DNA from: Roseinatronobacter monicus
GTDB taxonomy: Bacteria; Pseudomonadota; Alphaproteobacteria; Rhodobacterales; Rhodobacteraceae
DNA length: 15,000 nt
Direction of reading: 5' to 3'
Assembly (NCBI RefSeq): GCF_006716865.1
Contig: NZ_VFPT01000001.1
Location: forward strand, 1-15,000
Shown: piece after piece, positions 14,799 through 15,000 of the stretch
Position numbering within the stretch: position 1 is the first letter of the stretch
Layout of the letters: the number at the start of each line of letters is the position of its first letter
Made by a program: the position numbers and the translations under genes
The notes under the pieces: generated by a model
What the model was told of the DNA's origin: nothing
Seen by the model: the letters and a program-made list of their open reading frames with translations, nothing else
Databases searched by the model: none

Positions 14799-15000
14799 TT
14801 ATTCGGGCAGGATGACCGCATCAATGACGTGGATCACACCATTGCTGGCTTCAATATCCGCTTGCGTCACAGTTGCGCCGTCCACCGTTACGGTGTCACC
14901 GACACCAATGGTCACAGATGCGCCATTCACGGTTTCTGCCATCATGCCATCTTCCAGATCGCCAGACATGACCGCACCTGGCACCACGTGATAGGTCAGG
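14799..15000 (-). CDS. Fasciclin-domain protein, C-terminal part only
   Basis: About 67 codons are visible; the N-terminal part lies beyond the right edge. The reading frame at the edge gives [11 protein letters not shown], the conserved H-box-like region of fasciclin (FAS1) domains, and ends with [14 protein letters not shown], the typical last strand of that fold followed at once by the stop. Such proteins are usually secreted, with a signal peptide and one FAS1 domain (about 160-190 residues), and are thought to mediate adhesion or surface interactions. The visible part is acidic (many Asp and Glu). The ATG at 14985-14987 is internal to the domain and not a real start. The terminator at 14663-14698 follows. 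Confidence 0.9.
   Translation of the reverse strand, partial: LTYHVVPGAVMSGDLEDGMMAETVNGASVTIGVGDTVTVDGATVTQADIEASNGVIHVIDAVILPE

Overview
The window looks like a housekeeping stretch of an alphaproteobacterial chromosome, most likely Rhodobacterales (roseobacter-like). This rests on GC-rich coding sequence, the gltD-before-gltB order, the style of the PiT, Nudix and VUT-family proteins, and very short intergenic gaps. No phage, insertion sequence, CRISPR array, rRNA or tRNA was seen. The taxonomic call is inference from sequence style, not a database match.

Layout, left to right. (1) The start of uppP (undecaprenyl-diphosphate phosphatase) lies on the minus strand and runs off the left edge. 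(2) A 209-bp divergent gap separates it from the plus-strand gltD-gltB operon, which encodes NADPH-dependent glutamate synthase (GOGAT); a perfect 14-bp hairpin terminator ends it. (3) From about 6.97 kb to the right edge every gene is on the minus strand. From left to right these are pit (phosphate transporter), a Nudix hydrolase, arfB (ribosome rescue hydrolase), a roughly 250-bp gap with an apparent small transcription unit, yhhQ (queuosine precursor transporter), a Tat-exported 5'-nucleotidase, mepA (murein endopeptidase), an MFS/UMF1 transporter overlapping mepA, and the C-terminus of a fasciclin-domain protein cut by the right edge.

A phosphate theme emerges from the non-coding DNA. Two near-ideal PhoB boxes (CTGTCAT-N4-CTGTCAC) are present. 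One is oriented with the 5'-nucleotidase and upstream of it, inside a 33-bp near-perfect palindrome, which suggests activation under phosphate starvation. The other abuts the pit start codon in the reverse orientation, in a position that suggests repression. Together they would switch the cell from low-affinity Pi uptake to scavenging of phosphate from nucleotides.

The most unexplained element lies between yhhQ and arfB (about 9494-9713, minus strand). It contains a perfect TTGACA hexamer, an 18-codon ORF whose ribosome-binding region can pair with 17 nt of the expected 16S rRNA 3' end, a potential long-range helix hiding that site, and a 10-bp terminator-like hairpin just before arfB. It could be a small RNA or micro-protein gene, or a leader controlling the ribosome rescue factor.
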